The position numbers and the translations under genes are program-made. The notes beneath the pieces were generated by a model. That model searched no databases. It had not been told where the DNA came from and saw only the letters and a program-made list of their open reading frames with translations. A DNA stretch of 64,000 nt from VRUE01 sp963697695 (GTDB taxonomy: Bacteria; Actinomycetota; Thermoleophilia; Solirubrobacterales; 70-9), in contig OY969094.1 of assembly GCA_963697695.1 (NCBI GenBank), positions 1,550,001 to 1,614,000 on the forward strand. Direction: 5' to 3'. Below are positions 35,789-44,686 of this stretch, piece by piece (position 1 is the stretch's first letter; every line of letters starts with the position of its first letter).

Positions 35789-36418
35789 CTAAGGCACCGC
35801 CTGCGAGACCCGCTCGGCGATGAAGTGCTCGAGCGGCTGCCCCGGCTGGAGCGCGTCGCGCAGGTACTCCAACACCTGCCGCTGGTCCATCGGTGGGAAT
35901 CGTCTGTACCGCGCGGCAATGCTCGAGAGAGCCACCTCCCTGCCCCGGACGAGCAGGCACCCGTGCCTGCTGATGTAGGCGTGCAACTCGGCCGGGGAGC
36001 TGCCGTTGTCGAGTCGGCAGCTGACTTCCCTGAGCGTCTTCAGCTCGTAGTTCGGCTCTGTGGTCGAGACCAGCCTCAGTTGCTCCTTCGTCAGGTGCGC
36101 CACCGATACGTCGACCTCGGTGCCGGGGCTGCGCTGCAGGGCGGCCGGGACCGATCCGTAGCGCGAGATGTGGGCGGAGTAGACGACGTCGAAACCGTGC
36201 AGCGTGCCGCGTATGACCGGCACCGGCTTCGGGGCGCTCTTCAACTTGCGAGCCAGCACCTCGGGTGACGCGTTGGAGCCGTAGGCGAGCAGAGGAATGC
36301 GGGCAGGTAGGTCCACCTCGATCGCTGCGAGGTCGAACGCCTTGCCGCCGACAAGAACGTAGGACTGCGATGGGATCGCGTAGGGATAACCCAGCGCTCG
36401 CTGTACAAGCTCGCTCAT
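35789..36418 (-). CDS. Gamma-glutamylcyclotransferase-like protein
   Basis: 209 residues from the ATG at 36418 (MSELVQRALGYPYAIP). The longer frame upstream overlaps the divergent ymdB gene and is rejected. The central motif PLLAYGSNASPEVLARKL contains the YGSN signature of the GGCT/AIG2 fold, followed by VIRGTLHGFDVVYSAHISRYGS. Acid residues that would act as catalytic glutamate are not certain, so an enzymatic role (acting on gamma-glutamyl peptides) is only tentative. Divergent from ymdB with a 42-base gap. Confidence 0.65.
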   Translation of the reverse strand: MSELVQRALGYPYAIPSQSYVLVGGKAFDLAAIEVDLPARIPLLAYGSNASPEVLARKLKSAPKPVPVIRGTLHGFDVVYSAHISRYGSVPAALQRSPGTEVDVSVAHLTKEQLRLVSTTEPNYELKTLREVSCRLDNGSSPAELHAYISRHGCLLVRGREVALSSIAARYRRFPPMDQRQVLEYLRDALQPGQPLEHFIAERVSQAVP

Positions 36419-36460
36419 TCGGTACTCCCAGGAGCAATATCGCAGATAGGGTCCTTCCTC

Positions 36461-37237
36461 ATGCGGGTTTTCTTCATCGGGGACGTGGTTGGGGGGCCCG
36501 GGCGACGGGGGCTGCAAGCCGCCATGCCCGAGCTGCGCGAGCGCTACGCACCGGACCTGACGATCGTCAACGGAGAGAACTCGGCCGGGGGCATCGGCAT
36601 CACGGAGAAGACCGCGGAGGCCCTCTTCGAGGCCGGCGCCGATGTGATCACCACCGGCAACCACGTCTACCGCCACCGCGAGGTCTACAGCTACCTCAAC
36701 CGCAGCGACCGGGTGATCCGCCCGGCCAACTACCCCTACGCCAACCCCGGACGGGGATACACGGTGGTCGAGGTCGGTGGGTTGCGAGCGGGGGTGATCA
36801 ACCTCAGCGGCGCGGTCGGGCTACGGGTCGCCCGCTCCCCCTTTCACGAGGTCGACAGCATCCTCGAGAAGATCGGGGCCGACTTCGTCATCGTCGACTT
36901 CCACGCTGAGGTGACCAGCGAGAAGGTGGCGATGGGCTGGCACCTGGATGGACGAGTAGCAGCGGTACTCGGCACACACACCCACGTGCCGACCGCGGAT
37001 GCACGGGTGTTGCCGCAGGGAACCGCCTTCATCTCCGACGTCGGCATGACCGGGTCGCGGACCAGTGTGCTGGGGGTGAAACCCGAGCAGGCGCTCGCCT
37101 CGCTGATCACCCAGATGCCGACGAAGTTCGAAACTGCGGAGGAGGATGTTTGGGTGATGGGGGCGGTGGTCACCGTCAACGAACGCGGGCTGGCCGACTC
37201 CATCGAGCCGGTGCTGGTTCCGGCCCCTTCCTCGTAG
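36461..37237 (+). CDS. YmdB-family metallophosphoesterase
   Basis: 258 residues of the YmdB/DUF1385-type calcineurin-like phosphoesterase. Metal-binding motifs in order: FIGDVVGGPGRRG (Asp 8), IVNGENSAGG (Asn/Glu), TTGNHVYRHRE, DFHAEVTSEK and GTHTHVPTAD. In Bacillus the family hydrolyses cyclic nucleotides or 2',3'-cyclic phosphates and affects global mRNA levels; the substrate here is unknown. The usual TGNHxWD is changed to TGNHVYR. Its stop is followed 12 bases later by the family 1 palindrome, copy B. Confidence 0.9.
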   Translation: MRVFFIGDVVGGPGRRGLQAAMPELRERYAPDLTIVNGENSAGGIGITEKTAEALFEAGADVITTGNHVYRHREVYSYLNRSDRVIRPANYPYANPGRGYTVVEVGGLRAGVINLSGAVGLRVARSPFHEVDSILEKIGADFVIVDFHAEVTSEKVAMGWHLDGRVAAVLGTHTHVPTADARVLPQGTAFISDVGMTGSRTSVLGVKPEQALASLITQMPTKFETAEEDVWVMGAVVTVNERGLADSIEPVLVPAPSS

Positions 37238-37249
37238 CTCGTAGCGGTT

Positions 37250-37359
37250 AGGCGACCGGGTGCCCCTCCTCACTCAACTTTTTCGGTGAATCGTCGCTGG
37301 CCGTCCGAGGATGAATCGCCGAAAAAGTACAAGCCGTTCGGAGGGGCACCCGGTCGCCT
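37250..37359 (+). repeat. Stop-proximal palindrome, family 1, copy B
   Basis: Arms 37250-37269 and 37340-37359 are a perfect 20-bp inverted repeat, different in sequence from copies A and C. The 70-base core reads TCACTCAACTTTTTCGGTG ... CCGAAAAAGTACAAG on the plus strand, in the same orientation relative to ymdB as copy A has to ahbAB and copy C to khpB. It overlaps the 3' end of the convergent membrane protein gene and encodes its last 29 residues. Confidence 0.85.
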
Positions 37360-38868
37360 TTCCAGGGACGAGAGGGCTACCAGGAGCAGGGGGTAGAACC
37401 AGACGATGTAGAGGTAGAACCAGTGGTGCATCGTTAGCTGGACGCCGATGAGGAGGGCCGCTCCCAGTGCCGCGATTTGGACGAGCTTCTTCTCTCTGGG
37501 CCAAAAGGCAAATGCAATCGAGAGCGCGCCGACCGTGGCTAGGAGGGCGATGCGGAGGGGTTCTAGGGCTGGGGCCTGGCCCCAGATGCTGAAGGGGGAG
37601 TCGCGGCCGGCTTGGTAGGCGATCGTGCGGTCGTAGAAGGTGGGCAGGCCGGGGTCGATGGCGGGCCAGAGCATCGCGGGCGCGGCCGCGACCCCAAAGG
37701 CAAGGGCGAACTTCGCTCGGCCCGGTTTGAGATTGGCGAGCATCGGCGCCAGCAGCACAGGGGCGAACTTGGCGAAGGCGGCAAGGGCAAGCGTCACTCC
37801 CCTTGCAACGGGGCGGGCAAGGGCGAGAAGCACAGCGACGAGCAGCAGCGCCACCAGTGTGTCGTTGGAGTTCGAGAGCAGAGCGAAGGCGGTGTAAGGG
37901 TAGGCGACCCAGCCGAAGGCGAGCGTCGCAGCGAGCATGTTGCCCGCGGGTCCAGGGCGAATGCGACGACCGAGCAGGAGCAACAGCGCGAAGACGGCGA
38001 GATCGAAGAACACCGCTGCACCGTGGGCCGCAGGCAGGTCGTCCCAGCTTCCCGACCAGGGCCAGATCAGCTCGAAGGGAACGTAGGCGTAGTAGTTGAC
38101 CGGGCCGTAGGTGTCGCCCTGCGAAACGTCATCGGGGAAGTTGCCGTAAAGGGTCTCGCCGTGGGCGATCCGGTCGGCGCCGACGACGCCGGCATAGCCG
38201 ACGTCGATCGCACCCGAGTCGGTGACGTTGAGCCCGACCCGGAAACCGAGCAGGAAGAGGGCGGCGATCAGCAACCAGGCCGCGGGCCAAACCGGCCGGA
38301 TCCCCTCTCCCCTGCCCCGCAGCCCGATCCACAAAGCCCGGCCAAAGAGGTAGGCGAGCGGGACGTACTGGAGCGGAACCGAGAGTCCGATCTCAGCCCG
38401 GTTGAAGAAGAAGTGCGAGGCGCCGAAAGCGAGCAGGGCAAGCAGGTCGAGGTTGGCGATGCGGTCGAGCCGGCGCCAGTCGAGAAGACCCAACAGGAAG
38501 ATCGCGCAGAGAGGCAAGAAAACGAAAGGGGCGTTGAGCTTGTGCCCGAAAGCGCCGGGGTAGCCGCGCGCCATCTTCCAGGCGACCTGGTAGCCGGTCC
38601 AGGACTCGCGGACCAGACCGGTCAATGGGTCGACCAGGACGAGGGCCACCTGCTCGTCGTCGGCGAAGTAGCCGACCTCCCAGGTGCCATCGACCATGTT
38701 CGCGCTGTGGGACAGCTCCTCGTTCTTCTGCCGCTGCGCGATCACCTTCGAGTCGCGATTTGCGGCGCTGACCGCTTCTGCCGCAGAGATCTCTGCGGCG
38801 CCGGAGGTCGCGGGGAACAGGCTCAGCGCGACAGTGGCCAAGGTGGTCGCACCCAAAGCCCTCCTCAT
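37270..38868 (-). CDS. Membrane glycosyltransferase-like protein (GT87/DUF2029-like)
   Basis: 532 residues from the ATG at 38868, which overlaps the upstream phosphatase-family stop (ATGA). A signal-like segment and a small outside domain (about 25-90, with GTWEVGYFADDEQ) precede about ten membrane helices. The sequences GDTYGPVNYYAYVPFEL and LLSNSNDTLVALLLV resemble the polyprenol-phosphate-mannose-dependent GT87 glycosyltransferases, which build lipoglycans outside the membrane. The C-terminal 29 residues (PPNGLYFFGDSSSD and onward) are encoded by palindrome copy B and are probably not functional. Substrate unknown. Confidence 0.7.
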   Translation of the reverse strand: MRRALGATTLATVALSLFPATSGAAEISAAEAVSAANRDSKVIAQRQKNEELSHSANMVDGTWEVGYFADDEQVALVLVDPLTGLVRESWTGYQVAWKMARGYPGAFGHKLNAPFVFLPLCAIFLLGLLDWRRLDRIANLDLLALLAFGASHFFFNRAEIGLSVPLQYVPLAYLFGRALWIGLRGRGEGIRPVWPAAWLLIAALFLLGFRVGLNVTDSGAIDVGYAGVVGADRIAHGETLYGNFPDDVSQGDTYGPVNYYAYVPFELIWPWSGSWDDLPAAHGAAVFFDLAVFALLLLLGRRIRPGPAGNMLAATLAFGWVAYPYTAFALLSNSNDTLVALLLVAVLLALARPVARGVTLALAAFAKFAPVLLAPMLANLKPGRAKFALAFGVAAAPAMLWPAIDPGLPTFYDRTIAYQAGRDSPFSIWGQAPALEPLRIALLATVGALSIAFAFWPREKKLVQIAALGAALLIGVQLTMHHWFYLYIVWFYPLLLVALSSLERRPGAPPNGLYFFGDSSSDGQRRFTEKVE

Positions 38869-40382
38869 AAGCCGAAGTGCTCGAGCACCGCCGGCGCCAC
38901 GTCGCGCAAGGTCCACTGATCGCGATCGCTCGGATCAGCCGGCCCACAACCGACGAAAAGCAGCGGACCGAGCGAGTCGCCGGCGTGCAGAGAGCCGTGG
39001 CTGCCGCCGCCGGCGTGGGTGACGCCGCCCCAGTCGACCGCCTCATAGCCGAGCTCGAGCGAGAGCACGAAGTCTCCGGCGTGGGGCCCGGTCAGGGCCG
39101 ACCAGGTGCGTGCAAGTGGATCCGGATAGGTGTCGCTGACCAGGCGGCCGTCCTCGATTCGTGCCTCGAGGACATCGAGGTCTCCCTCGACCCCCCAGCC
39201 CCCTCCGCGCAAATCGGCGATCTCCTTGCCGGGCCGGAAGCGCAGCTGCCGCCCGGCGCGTTCCACGACGGCCGTCGTCTCGCCTCCCGCCGGCAGCCCC
39301 AGCTCCCGTCGCTGTAGAGGGAGGCCGGCGGCGTCCTCCAAACGGCAGACCAGATCGACTCCTTCGATCTCGGTCAGCGCCCGTCTGACCTCCTCGCCGT
39401 CCGCCGGGTCTCGCTCCGAAGGCAGGAGGTAGACGTGGGCTGCCCGGCCGGTTGGGCTGACCGCCAGCTGAGCGCGCTCCGGCCGATCCTCGGAGGGCTG
39501 CAGCACGGACCAGCGCCTGCCCAGCAGCTCGGCGAGAGGCAACCCCCTGTGCACGGGCGTCTGGGCATGATCGGCCAGCAGGATCAGAGCGTGCTGCTCG
39601 AGAAAGGCGTCGAGACCGCCTGTAGCGTCGACCAGCTTGCCGAAGCAGTAGTCCGCCTTGGCGATCGACTCGACGCTCGCCTCCGGTCCGTGACGGTGGG
39701 AGTAGTTGTCGTTGTCGGGAAGGGAGAAGAGGAGGAAGTCGAAGCCGTCGGCGCGGGCCAGCTCCGCCGCGCAGCAGGACGAGTAGCCGTCGCGGTTGCC
39801 GGGAATCGAGGTCGAGCGGCAGGGCACCTCGCGGCTGGCGTAGAGGTCGCCGTAGAAGAGCTCGGCCGGACCCCAGGTGTGATGGCGGAACTTGAGCTGG
39901 GTGGCGTCGACCGCGCGGCGCGGCAGGCCCTCGAGGGAAACCTGGTGCCGGTTGCGGCCACGGTAGATCAGAAACGGGGTGCAGGCGGTTCTCAACCCGG
40001 AATCGTCGAGCCGCTCGAAAAGCGTCTCGACGGCGGGGTTGAGGTGCGCCAGGTTCATGTTGTAGACGAGGTCGTAGAGAGCGCGAAAGACACCGAAGGC
40101 GCGGGTCGCCTCCAGCGAGGAGCCGTACTCGACGTAGCGCCGCTCGAGCCGGTGGTACCAGTTCATGCCGCTGATCCAGTGCTCGTCGGAGCCGCAGCCG
40201 CTGACCATCTCGGCGCAGGCCACTGGGGTCACCGAAGGGAAGCTGGAGACGCAGTCCGGGATGAGAACCCCCCGCTCCAGCAGCGCGGCGAAGTTCGGCG
40301 CACGGCCTTCGGCTGCTGCGAGCTGCAGCATGTCCGTGCGCAGCGAGTCAACGTAGGTAAGAACCAGCTTCTTCGCAGGCAT
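38865..40382 (-). CDS. Alkaline-phosphatase-superfamily protein (nucleotide pyrophosphatase/phosphodiesterase type)
   Basis: 505 residues. The metal-binding and catalytic pattern of the superfamily is present: Asp in LTYVDSLRTDM, nucleophile Thr in SSFPSVTPVACAEM, DNDNYSHRHGPE (Asp and His) and LLADHAQTPV (Asp-His), plus a late His in THAGGGSHGS. Cytoplasmic or surface location is unclear, as no signal peptide is seen. Close relatives act on phosphodiesters, lipid head groups or glycan phosphates. Coupled by overlap to the membrane glycosyltransferase-like gene, so the pair may modify an envelope glycolipid. Confidence 0.82.
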   Translation of the reverse strand: MPAKKLVLTYVDSLRTDMLQLAAAEGRAPNFAALLERGVLIPDCVSSFPSVTPVACAEMVSGCGSDEHWISGMNWYHRLERRYVEYGSSLEATRAFGVFRALYDLVYNMNLAHLNPAVETLFERLDDSGLRTACTPFLIYRGRNRHQVSLEGLPRRAVDATQLKFRHHTWGPAELFYGDLYASREVPCRSTSIPGNRDGYSSCCAAELARADGFDFLLFSLPDNDNYSHRHGPEASVESIAKADYCFGKLVDATGGLDAFLEQHALILLADHAQTPVHRGLPLAELLGRRWSVLQPSEDRPERAQLAVSPTGRAAHVYLLPSERDPADGEEVRRALTEIEGVDLVCRLEDAAGLPLQRRELGLPAGGETTAVVERAGRQLRFRPGKEIADLRGGGWGVEGDLDVLEARIEDGRLVSDTYPDPLARTWSALTGPHAGDFVLSLELGYEAVDWGGVTHAGGGSHGSLHAGDSLGPLLFVGCGPADPSDRDQWTLRDVAPAVLEHFGL

Positions 40383-40416
40383 CGCCCGGCGAATGATCCT
40401 CGACCGGTATGCCGGG

Positions 40417-40851
40417 CTAACGCAGGACGCGCAGGCCGGCGTGTTTGCGCTGCGCCCGCCGTCGCCGCGAGGCGCCCAGCCAAGCCAGGGCCGCCAGCAC
40501 GACGATGACGACGGGTGAGAGCAGGATCGCGATCGCGACGACGATCAGAGCCGCCACGGAGACCAGGAACCCGAGCGCGGCGGAGCCGCTGCCCTCACGC
40601 CGCCCAGCCGCACCGACGACGTCGCTGACGACGATGCAGGCAAAGACAGCGCCTGCCAGGCAGAGAAGTGCGCCCAGTGGGGCGCTGAGATCGGCGCTGC
40701 CGGCGACCAGGAAGCCGACGATGAGGCCGATCGCACCGGCGAGGATCGTCATCCGGCCACGGGCGGACCCGTGGGTGCCGGTGGTGCCGGCGAGCATCCC
40801 GATTGCGATGCCGATGCCGAGCTCGAGGCAGATGCCGGAGAAGGTTCCCAC
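40417..40851 (-). CDS. Small multi-pass membrane protein, function unknown
   Basis: 144 residues with four or five hydrophobic segments (about 8-24, 34-53, 57-80, 89-125) and a very basic C-terminus (GASRRRRAQRKH). Gly- and Ala-rich helices, no catalytic motif. It lies 34 bases upstream of the alkaline-phosphatase-family gene on the same strand, so it probably heads that three-gene unit. It is divergent from the aminotransferase gene. Confidence 0.65.
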   Translation of the reverse strand: MGTFSGICLELGIGIAIGMLAGTTGTHGSARGRMTILAGAIGLIVGFLVAGSADLSAPLGALLCLAGAVFACIVVSDVVGAAGRREGSGSAALGFLVSVAALIVVAIAILLSPVVIVVLAALAWLGASRRRRAQRKHAGLRVLR

Positions 40852-40906
40852 GCCGAAAACCTAACTCCCCCGGCGCCCTCACGCGGATTCGCCACACTAT
40901 CCCGAG

Positions 40907-42271
40907 ATGTCCGAGCCGCCCCAGCGACGACGAGCCCACGCCGGCGCCCGAGATCTGGAGCGATACGCGGGCCTCTTCGCCGAGCGCACCCGGGTGATGC
41001 GGTCCTCGGCAATGCGCGACCTGATGGCGGTCACGGCGCGGCCGGAAGTGATCTCGCTCGCGGGAGGTCTGCCCGACACCTCCACCTTCCCACCGCAGAC
41101 CTTTGCCGCGCAGATGACCCGGATCGCCCAGGAGTCAGCTGCCGAGGCGCTCCAGTACGGACCGACTGAGGGGTTCCGCGAGACCGTCGACTGCATCGTC
41201 GAGGTGATGGGCGCGGAGGGGATGCTGCCCGATCCCGAGGATGTGATCGTCACAACCGGCGGCCAGCAGGCGATCGACTTGGTCTGCAAGACGCTCGTCG
41301 ACCCAGGCGATGCGGTCATCTGCGAGGCGCCCACCTACCCCGGCGCGGTACCGGTCTTCTGCAGCTACCAGGCCGATGTGATCCAAATCGAGTGCGACAG
41401 CGACGGGATGCGGATCGAAGAGCTGGAGCTGGTCCTGGAGAGACTCGCCAAAGAAGGGCGGCGCCCCAAGTTCGTCTACACCGTTCCCAGCTTCCAGAAC
41501 CCCGCCGGGGTGACGATGTCGCTGCAGCGACGGCAGCGCCTGGTCGAGCTGGCTAGGGCGCGCGAGCTCCTCGTCATCGAGGACAACCCGTACGGCTTGC
41601 TGCGCTTCGACGGCGAGCCGTTGCCGCCGCTGTACCAGCTCGAGGGCGGCGACTTCGTCATCTACATAGGCACCTTCTCGAAGATCCTCTCGCCCGGCAT
41701 CCGCCTCGGCTGGGCGGTTGCGCCGCCGCCGGTGATGGAGAAGATCGTGCTCGGCAAGCAAGCATCTGACCTCTGCACCTCGACCCTGACCCAGTACTTC
41801 GTCCGCGAGTACTTCGCCGGCGGGCGCTGGCGGGAGTACGTCGAAAGCCTGGTCGACATCTACCGCACTCGCCGCGATGCCATGCTCGACTCGCTGGACA
41901 GGTACTTCCCCCCAGAGGCCTCCTGGACCGAACCGGACGGCGGCCTCTTCATCTGGGCAACGCTGCCCGACTACATCGACACCGGCGACCTGCTGGCCAA
42001 GGCCCTGCGCGAGGACGTCGCCTTCGTCCCGGGGCGAGCCGCCTACGTCGACGGCCGGGGAAGCAACTCGATGCGGCTCAACTTCTCGGCGGGCGAAGAG
42101 GATGAAATCCGCGAGGGCATTCGCCGCATCGGCAAGGTGATCGGCGAGCAGGTCGAGCTCTACGGGGCGCTCACCGGCGAGAAGTCGCCGAGGGCAGAGC
42201 GGCCGCGGGAAACTCAGACCGAGCAGGAAAACGTGCTGCCGTTTCGCAAGGCGGAGGAAAGCTCTGGGTGA
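40907..42271 (+). CDS. PLP-dependent aminotransferase, class I/II (2-aminoadipate or aromatic type)
   Basis: 454 residues. Fold type I aminotransferase with VISLAGGLPDTSTFPP, LQYGPTEGFRE, VTTGGQQAIDLVCKTL, PSFQNPAGVTMS and the PLP-lysine sequence YIGTFSKILSPGIRLGW. This motif set is that of the LysN/KAT-II/MocR-like group, which transaminates 2-aminoadipate, kynurenine or aromatic and branched-chain substrates. A ~35-residue basic N-terminal extension and a ~40-residue polar C-terminal tail are not part of the core. The stop overlaps the next gene (GTGA). Confidence 0.88.
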   Translation: MSEPPQRRRAHAGARDLERYAGLFAERTRVMRSSAMRDLMAVTARPEVISLAGGLPDTSTFPPQTFAAQMTRIAQESAAEALQYGPTEGFRETVDCIVEVMGAEGMLPDPEDVIVTTGGQQAIDLVCKTLVDPGDAVICEAPTYPGAVPVFCSYQADVIQIECDSDGMRIEELELVLERLAKEGRRPKFVYTVPSFQNPAGVTMSLQRRQRLVELARARELLVIEDNPYGLLRFDGEPLPPLYQLEGGDFVIYIGTFSKILSPGIRLGWAVAPPPVMEKIVLGKQASDLCTSTLTQYFVREYFAGGRWREYVESLVDIYRTRRDAMLDSLDRYFPPEASWTEPDGGLFIWATLPDYIDTGDLLAKALREDVAFVPGRAAYVDGRGSNSMRLNFSAGEEDEIREGIRRIGKVIGEQVELYGALTGEKSPRAERPRETQTEQENVLPFRKAEESSG

Positions 42272-43200
42272 AGGTCGCGGTGCTGAAAGGCGGCCGTTCG
42301 CTGGAGCGTGGGATCTCGCTGCGCTCCGGGGCTCGAGTCGAAGACGCGCTCGAGCGGCTCGGCCATGAGGTCCTGCCCTTCGACGCAGGCGGCGACCTGG
42401 TCAGGGGCCTGACGCTGACCGAACCCGACGTCGCCTTCGTCGCCATGCACGGCCTCGGTGGCGAGGACGGCACCGCCCAGGAGCTGCTGGAGATCCTCGG
42501 CATTCCCTTCACCGGCCCCGGCGTAGCCGCCTGCATCCGCTGCATCGACAAGGTCCTGGCCAAGAACGAGCTGCGCTCGGCGGGCATCCCGACTCCGGAC
42601 TGGTTCGCCTTCAACGAGACCGCGTTCAGGGAACTGGGCGCCGGAGACGCGCTGGGCAGCCTCGAGGAGCGGCTCGGCTTCCCCCTGGTGGTCAAGCCGA
42701 GCCGCGGCGGGTCGGCACTGGGGGTGAAGTTCGCGGCGAGCTGGTTCGAGGTTCCGGAGGCGCTCGTATCGGCGTTCAGCTATGACGACCGGATCCTGCT
42801 CGAGCGCTTCGTCGAGGGTCGCGAGCTGGCGGTCAGCGTGCTGGGCGGAGAGGCGCTGCCGATCGTCGAGGCAATCCCGACCGGCGGCGACAGCTACGAC
42901 TTCGAAGCGCGCTACGAGATCGGGCGTACCTCGTTCGTCTGCCCCGCTGAGCTCTCCGCCGAGGAGGCCGGCGCGGTGGTCGAGGCGGCCCTCGGCGCCT
43001 ACGAGACGCTCGGCTGCTCCGGCTTCTCGCGGGTCGACCTGATCCTCGGCGGCGACGGGCCCCAGGTGCTCGAGGTCAACGCGATACCCGGTCTCACCGA
43101 CACCAGCCTCCTCCCCCAGGCGGCCGAGGCGGCTGGGATGTCCTTCGAGCGCCTGGTCGAGCGGATCCTCGAGTTGGCGCTGGAACCGGCTGCCGCTTAG
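42268..43200 (+). CDS. ddl: D-alanine-D-alanine ligase family protein (ATP-grasp)
   Basis: 310 residues. The N-terminal domain has VLKGGRSLERGISLRSG and MHGLGGEDGTAQELLEIL. The ATP-grasp domain has PLVVKPSRGGSALGVK, LERFVEGRELAVSVLGG and catalytic RVDLILGGDGP...EVNAIPGLTDTSLLP. It joins two D-Ala for peptidoglycan. GTG start overlapping the aminotransferase stop. Close to the usual Ddl length. A D-Ala-D-Lac or other dipeptide specificity cannot be excluded from sequence alone. Its stop overlaps the convergent nuclease gene by 4 bases. Confidence 0.9.
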   Translation: MKVAVLKGGRSLERGISLRSGARVEDALERLGHEVLPFDAGGDLVRGLTLTEPDVAFVAMHGLGGEDGTAQELLEILGIPFTGPGVAACIRCIDKVLAKNELRSAGIPTPDWFAFNETAFRELGAGDALGSLEERLGFPLVVKPSRGGSALGVKFAASWFEVPEALVSAFSYDDRILLERFVEGRELAVSVLGGEALPIVEAIPTGGDSYDFEARYEIGRTSFVCPAELSAEEAGAVVEAALGAYETLGCSGFSRVDLILGGDGPQVLEVNAIPGLTDTSLLPQAAEAAGMSFERLVERILELALEPAAA

Positions 43201-43691
43201 GAGTCCTCGCCCTTGGCGAAGTCGTCCGGCGTGACCTCGTCGAGGAACTCCTTGAACTTGTCGACGACCTCCTCGGTGTCCTCGACGTCATGCTCGAACT
43301 CGATCGCCGACTCCTCGATCACGTCCTCGTCAGCGAAGATCGGCGCCGAGACCCGGACCGCGAGGGCAAGGGCGTCGGAGGGACGGGAGTCGATCTCCAG
43401 CTCCGAGCCATTGATCGAGACGGTGATCGAGGCGTAGAAGGTGTTGTCGCGCAGCTCGGTGACCGAGACTCGCTCGCATTTCGCGTCGAGCTGCTCGAGC
43501 AGATCCGAGAGCAGATCGTGGGTCATCGGACGTGGGGTCGACGCGCCCTGCAGCTTCATCAGGATCGCCGCAGCCTCGGGATGACCGATCCAGATCGGCA
43601 GGAACTTGTTGCCGTCAACAGTCTTCAGCAAGACGATCGGCTGCTTGCCGACCATGTCGAAGCTGACACCGTAGATCTGCATCTGCTGCAC
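43197..43691 (-). CDS. Bifunctional nuclease domain protein (DUF151/BFN)
   Basis: 164 residues. The BFN domain has SFDMVGKQPIVLLK, LPIWIGHPEAAAILMKL, TFYASITVS and SRPSDALALAVRV, followed by an acidic C-terminal UVR-like or coil extension (EFEHDVEDTEEVV). Plant BFN1-like proteins cut RNA and DNA; the bacterial role is unknown. The start is GTG at 43691 or ATG at 43682. The tRNA-Ile gene ends only 3 bases upstream, so translation must begin on a tRNA-processed, almost leaderless message or on a dicistronic transcript. Confidence 0.9.
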   Translation of the reverse strand: MQQMQIYGVSFDMVGKQPIVLLKTVDGNKFLPIWIGHPEAAAILMKLQGASTPRPMTHDLLSDLLEQLDAKCERVSVTELRDNTFYASITVSINGSELEIDSRPSDALALAVRVSAPIFADEDVIEESAIEFEHDVEDTEEVVDKFKEFLDEVTPDDFAKGEDS

Positions 43692-43694
43692 GAG

Positions 43695-43768
<74 letters not shown>

Positions 43769-43816
43769 GGAGCCTGGCCGATGATAGCGACCAGATGCGG
43801 GCCTGAGCGCGGTCTG

Positions 43817-44686
43817 TCAGCCGCGATGACGGCTCACCTTTCGGGCCAGCTCGAGCGCTTCGGCCAGATCGTCAAAGCGGATCTCGACCGCGATCTCCTC
43901 TCCCCTGGGCCGAACCTTGACCTCGTGGCCGAGCGCCGACTCGAAGCGGTCCGTGGCGTCCTGGAAGGCGGCGGCCTGCTCGGGATCGAGCTGCCTGCGC
44001 GAGCTCCCCGCCTTTGGCTGGCCAGCCAGCTTAACCCTGTTCTCGGTCTCGCGAACCGACCAGCCCCCCTTCGCTGCATCGCGAGCCAAGCGCCGGCGGA
44101 CGTCGTTGCCGGAGGCGGCGAGGAGGGCGCGGCCGTGGCCCTCGCTGAGGGTGCCGGACTCGAGCAGTTCGAGGGCCTCGTCGGGAAGGTCGAGGAGGCG
44201 GATCAGGTTGGAGACGGCGGGTCGGCTGCGGCCGATACGGCGGGCGAGCTCCTCCTTGGAGAGGCCGAGGTCGTCGACCAGGGCGGCGCAGGCGCGGGCC
44301 TCCTCGACCGGGTTGAGGTCCTCGCGAACCATGTTCTCGATCAGGGCGACCTGCAGCCTCTCGGCCCGCTCGGACTCGCGAACGACTGCCGGCACCTTCT
44401 CCAGACCGGCTTGCTGTGCCGCCCGCCAGCGACGCTCGCCGGCGATCAGCTCGTAACCGCCGTCGTGGAGCGGCCGCACGAGCAGGGGCTGGACGACGCC
44501 GCTCGTCTCGATCGAGGACGCGAGCCCGGCGAGGGCCTCCTCGTCGAACTTGGTCCGCGGCTGGTTCGGGTTCGGCTTGATCAGCTCGACCGGCAACTCG
44601 AGCAGCTCACCGGCGGCCTCGATCCGGGTCTCGGGGAGGATCGCCGCGAGGCCGCGACCGATCCCACGTCGGTCGGCGCTAGCCAC
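43817..44686 (-). CDS. parB: Chromosome partitioning protein ParB
   Basis: 289 residues from a GTG at 44686 (ASADRRGIGRGLAAIL), overlapping parA by 8 bases. The CTPase and DNA-spreading domain has IKPNPNQPRTKF, LIAGERRWRAAQ and ALIENMVREDLNPVEEA, then the helix-turn-helix ELARRIGRSRPAVSNLIRLL that reads parS. The C-terminal dimerisation domain follows. ParB binds parS near the origin and works with ParA and SMC. A candidate parS lies about 3 kb away at 47779-47792. Confidence 0.96.
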   Translation of the reverse strand: MASADRRGIGRGLAAILPETRIEAAGELLELPVELIKPNPNQPRTKFDEEALAGLASSIETSGVVQPLLVRPLHDGGYELIAGERRWRAAQQAGLEKVPAVVRESERAERLQVALIENMVREDLNPVEEARACAALVDDLGLSKEELARRIGRSRPAVSNLIRLLDLPDEALELLESGTLSEGHGRALLAASGNDVRRRLARDAAKGGWSVRETENRVKLAGQPKAGSSRRQLDPEQAAAFQDATDRFESALGHEVKVRPRGEEIAVEIRFDDLAEALELARKVSRHRG

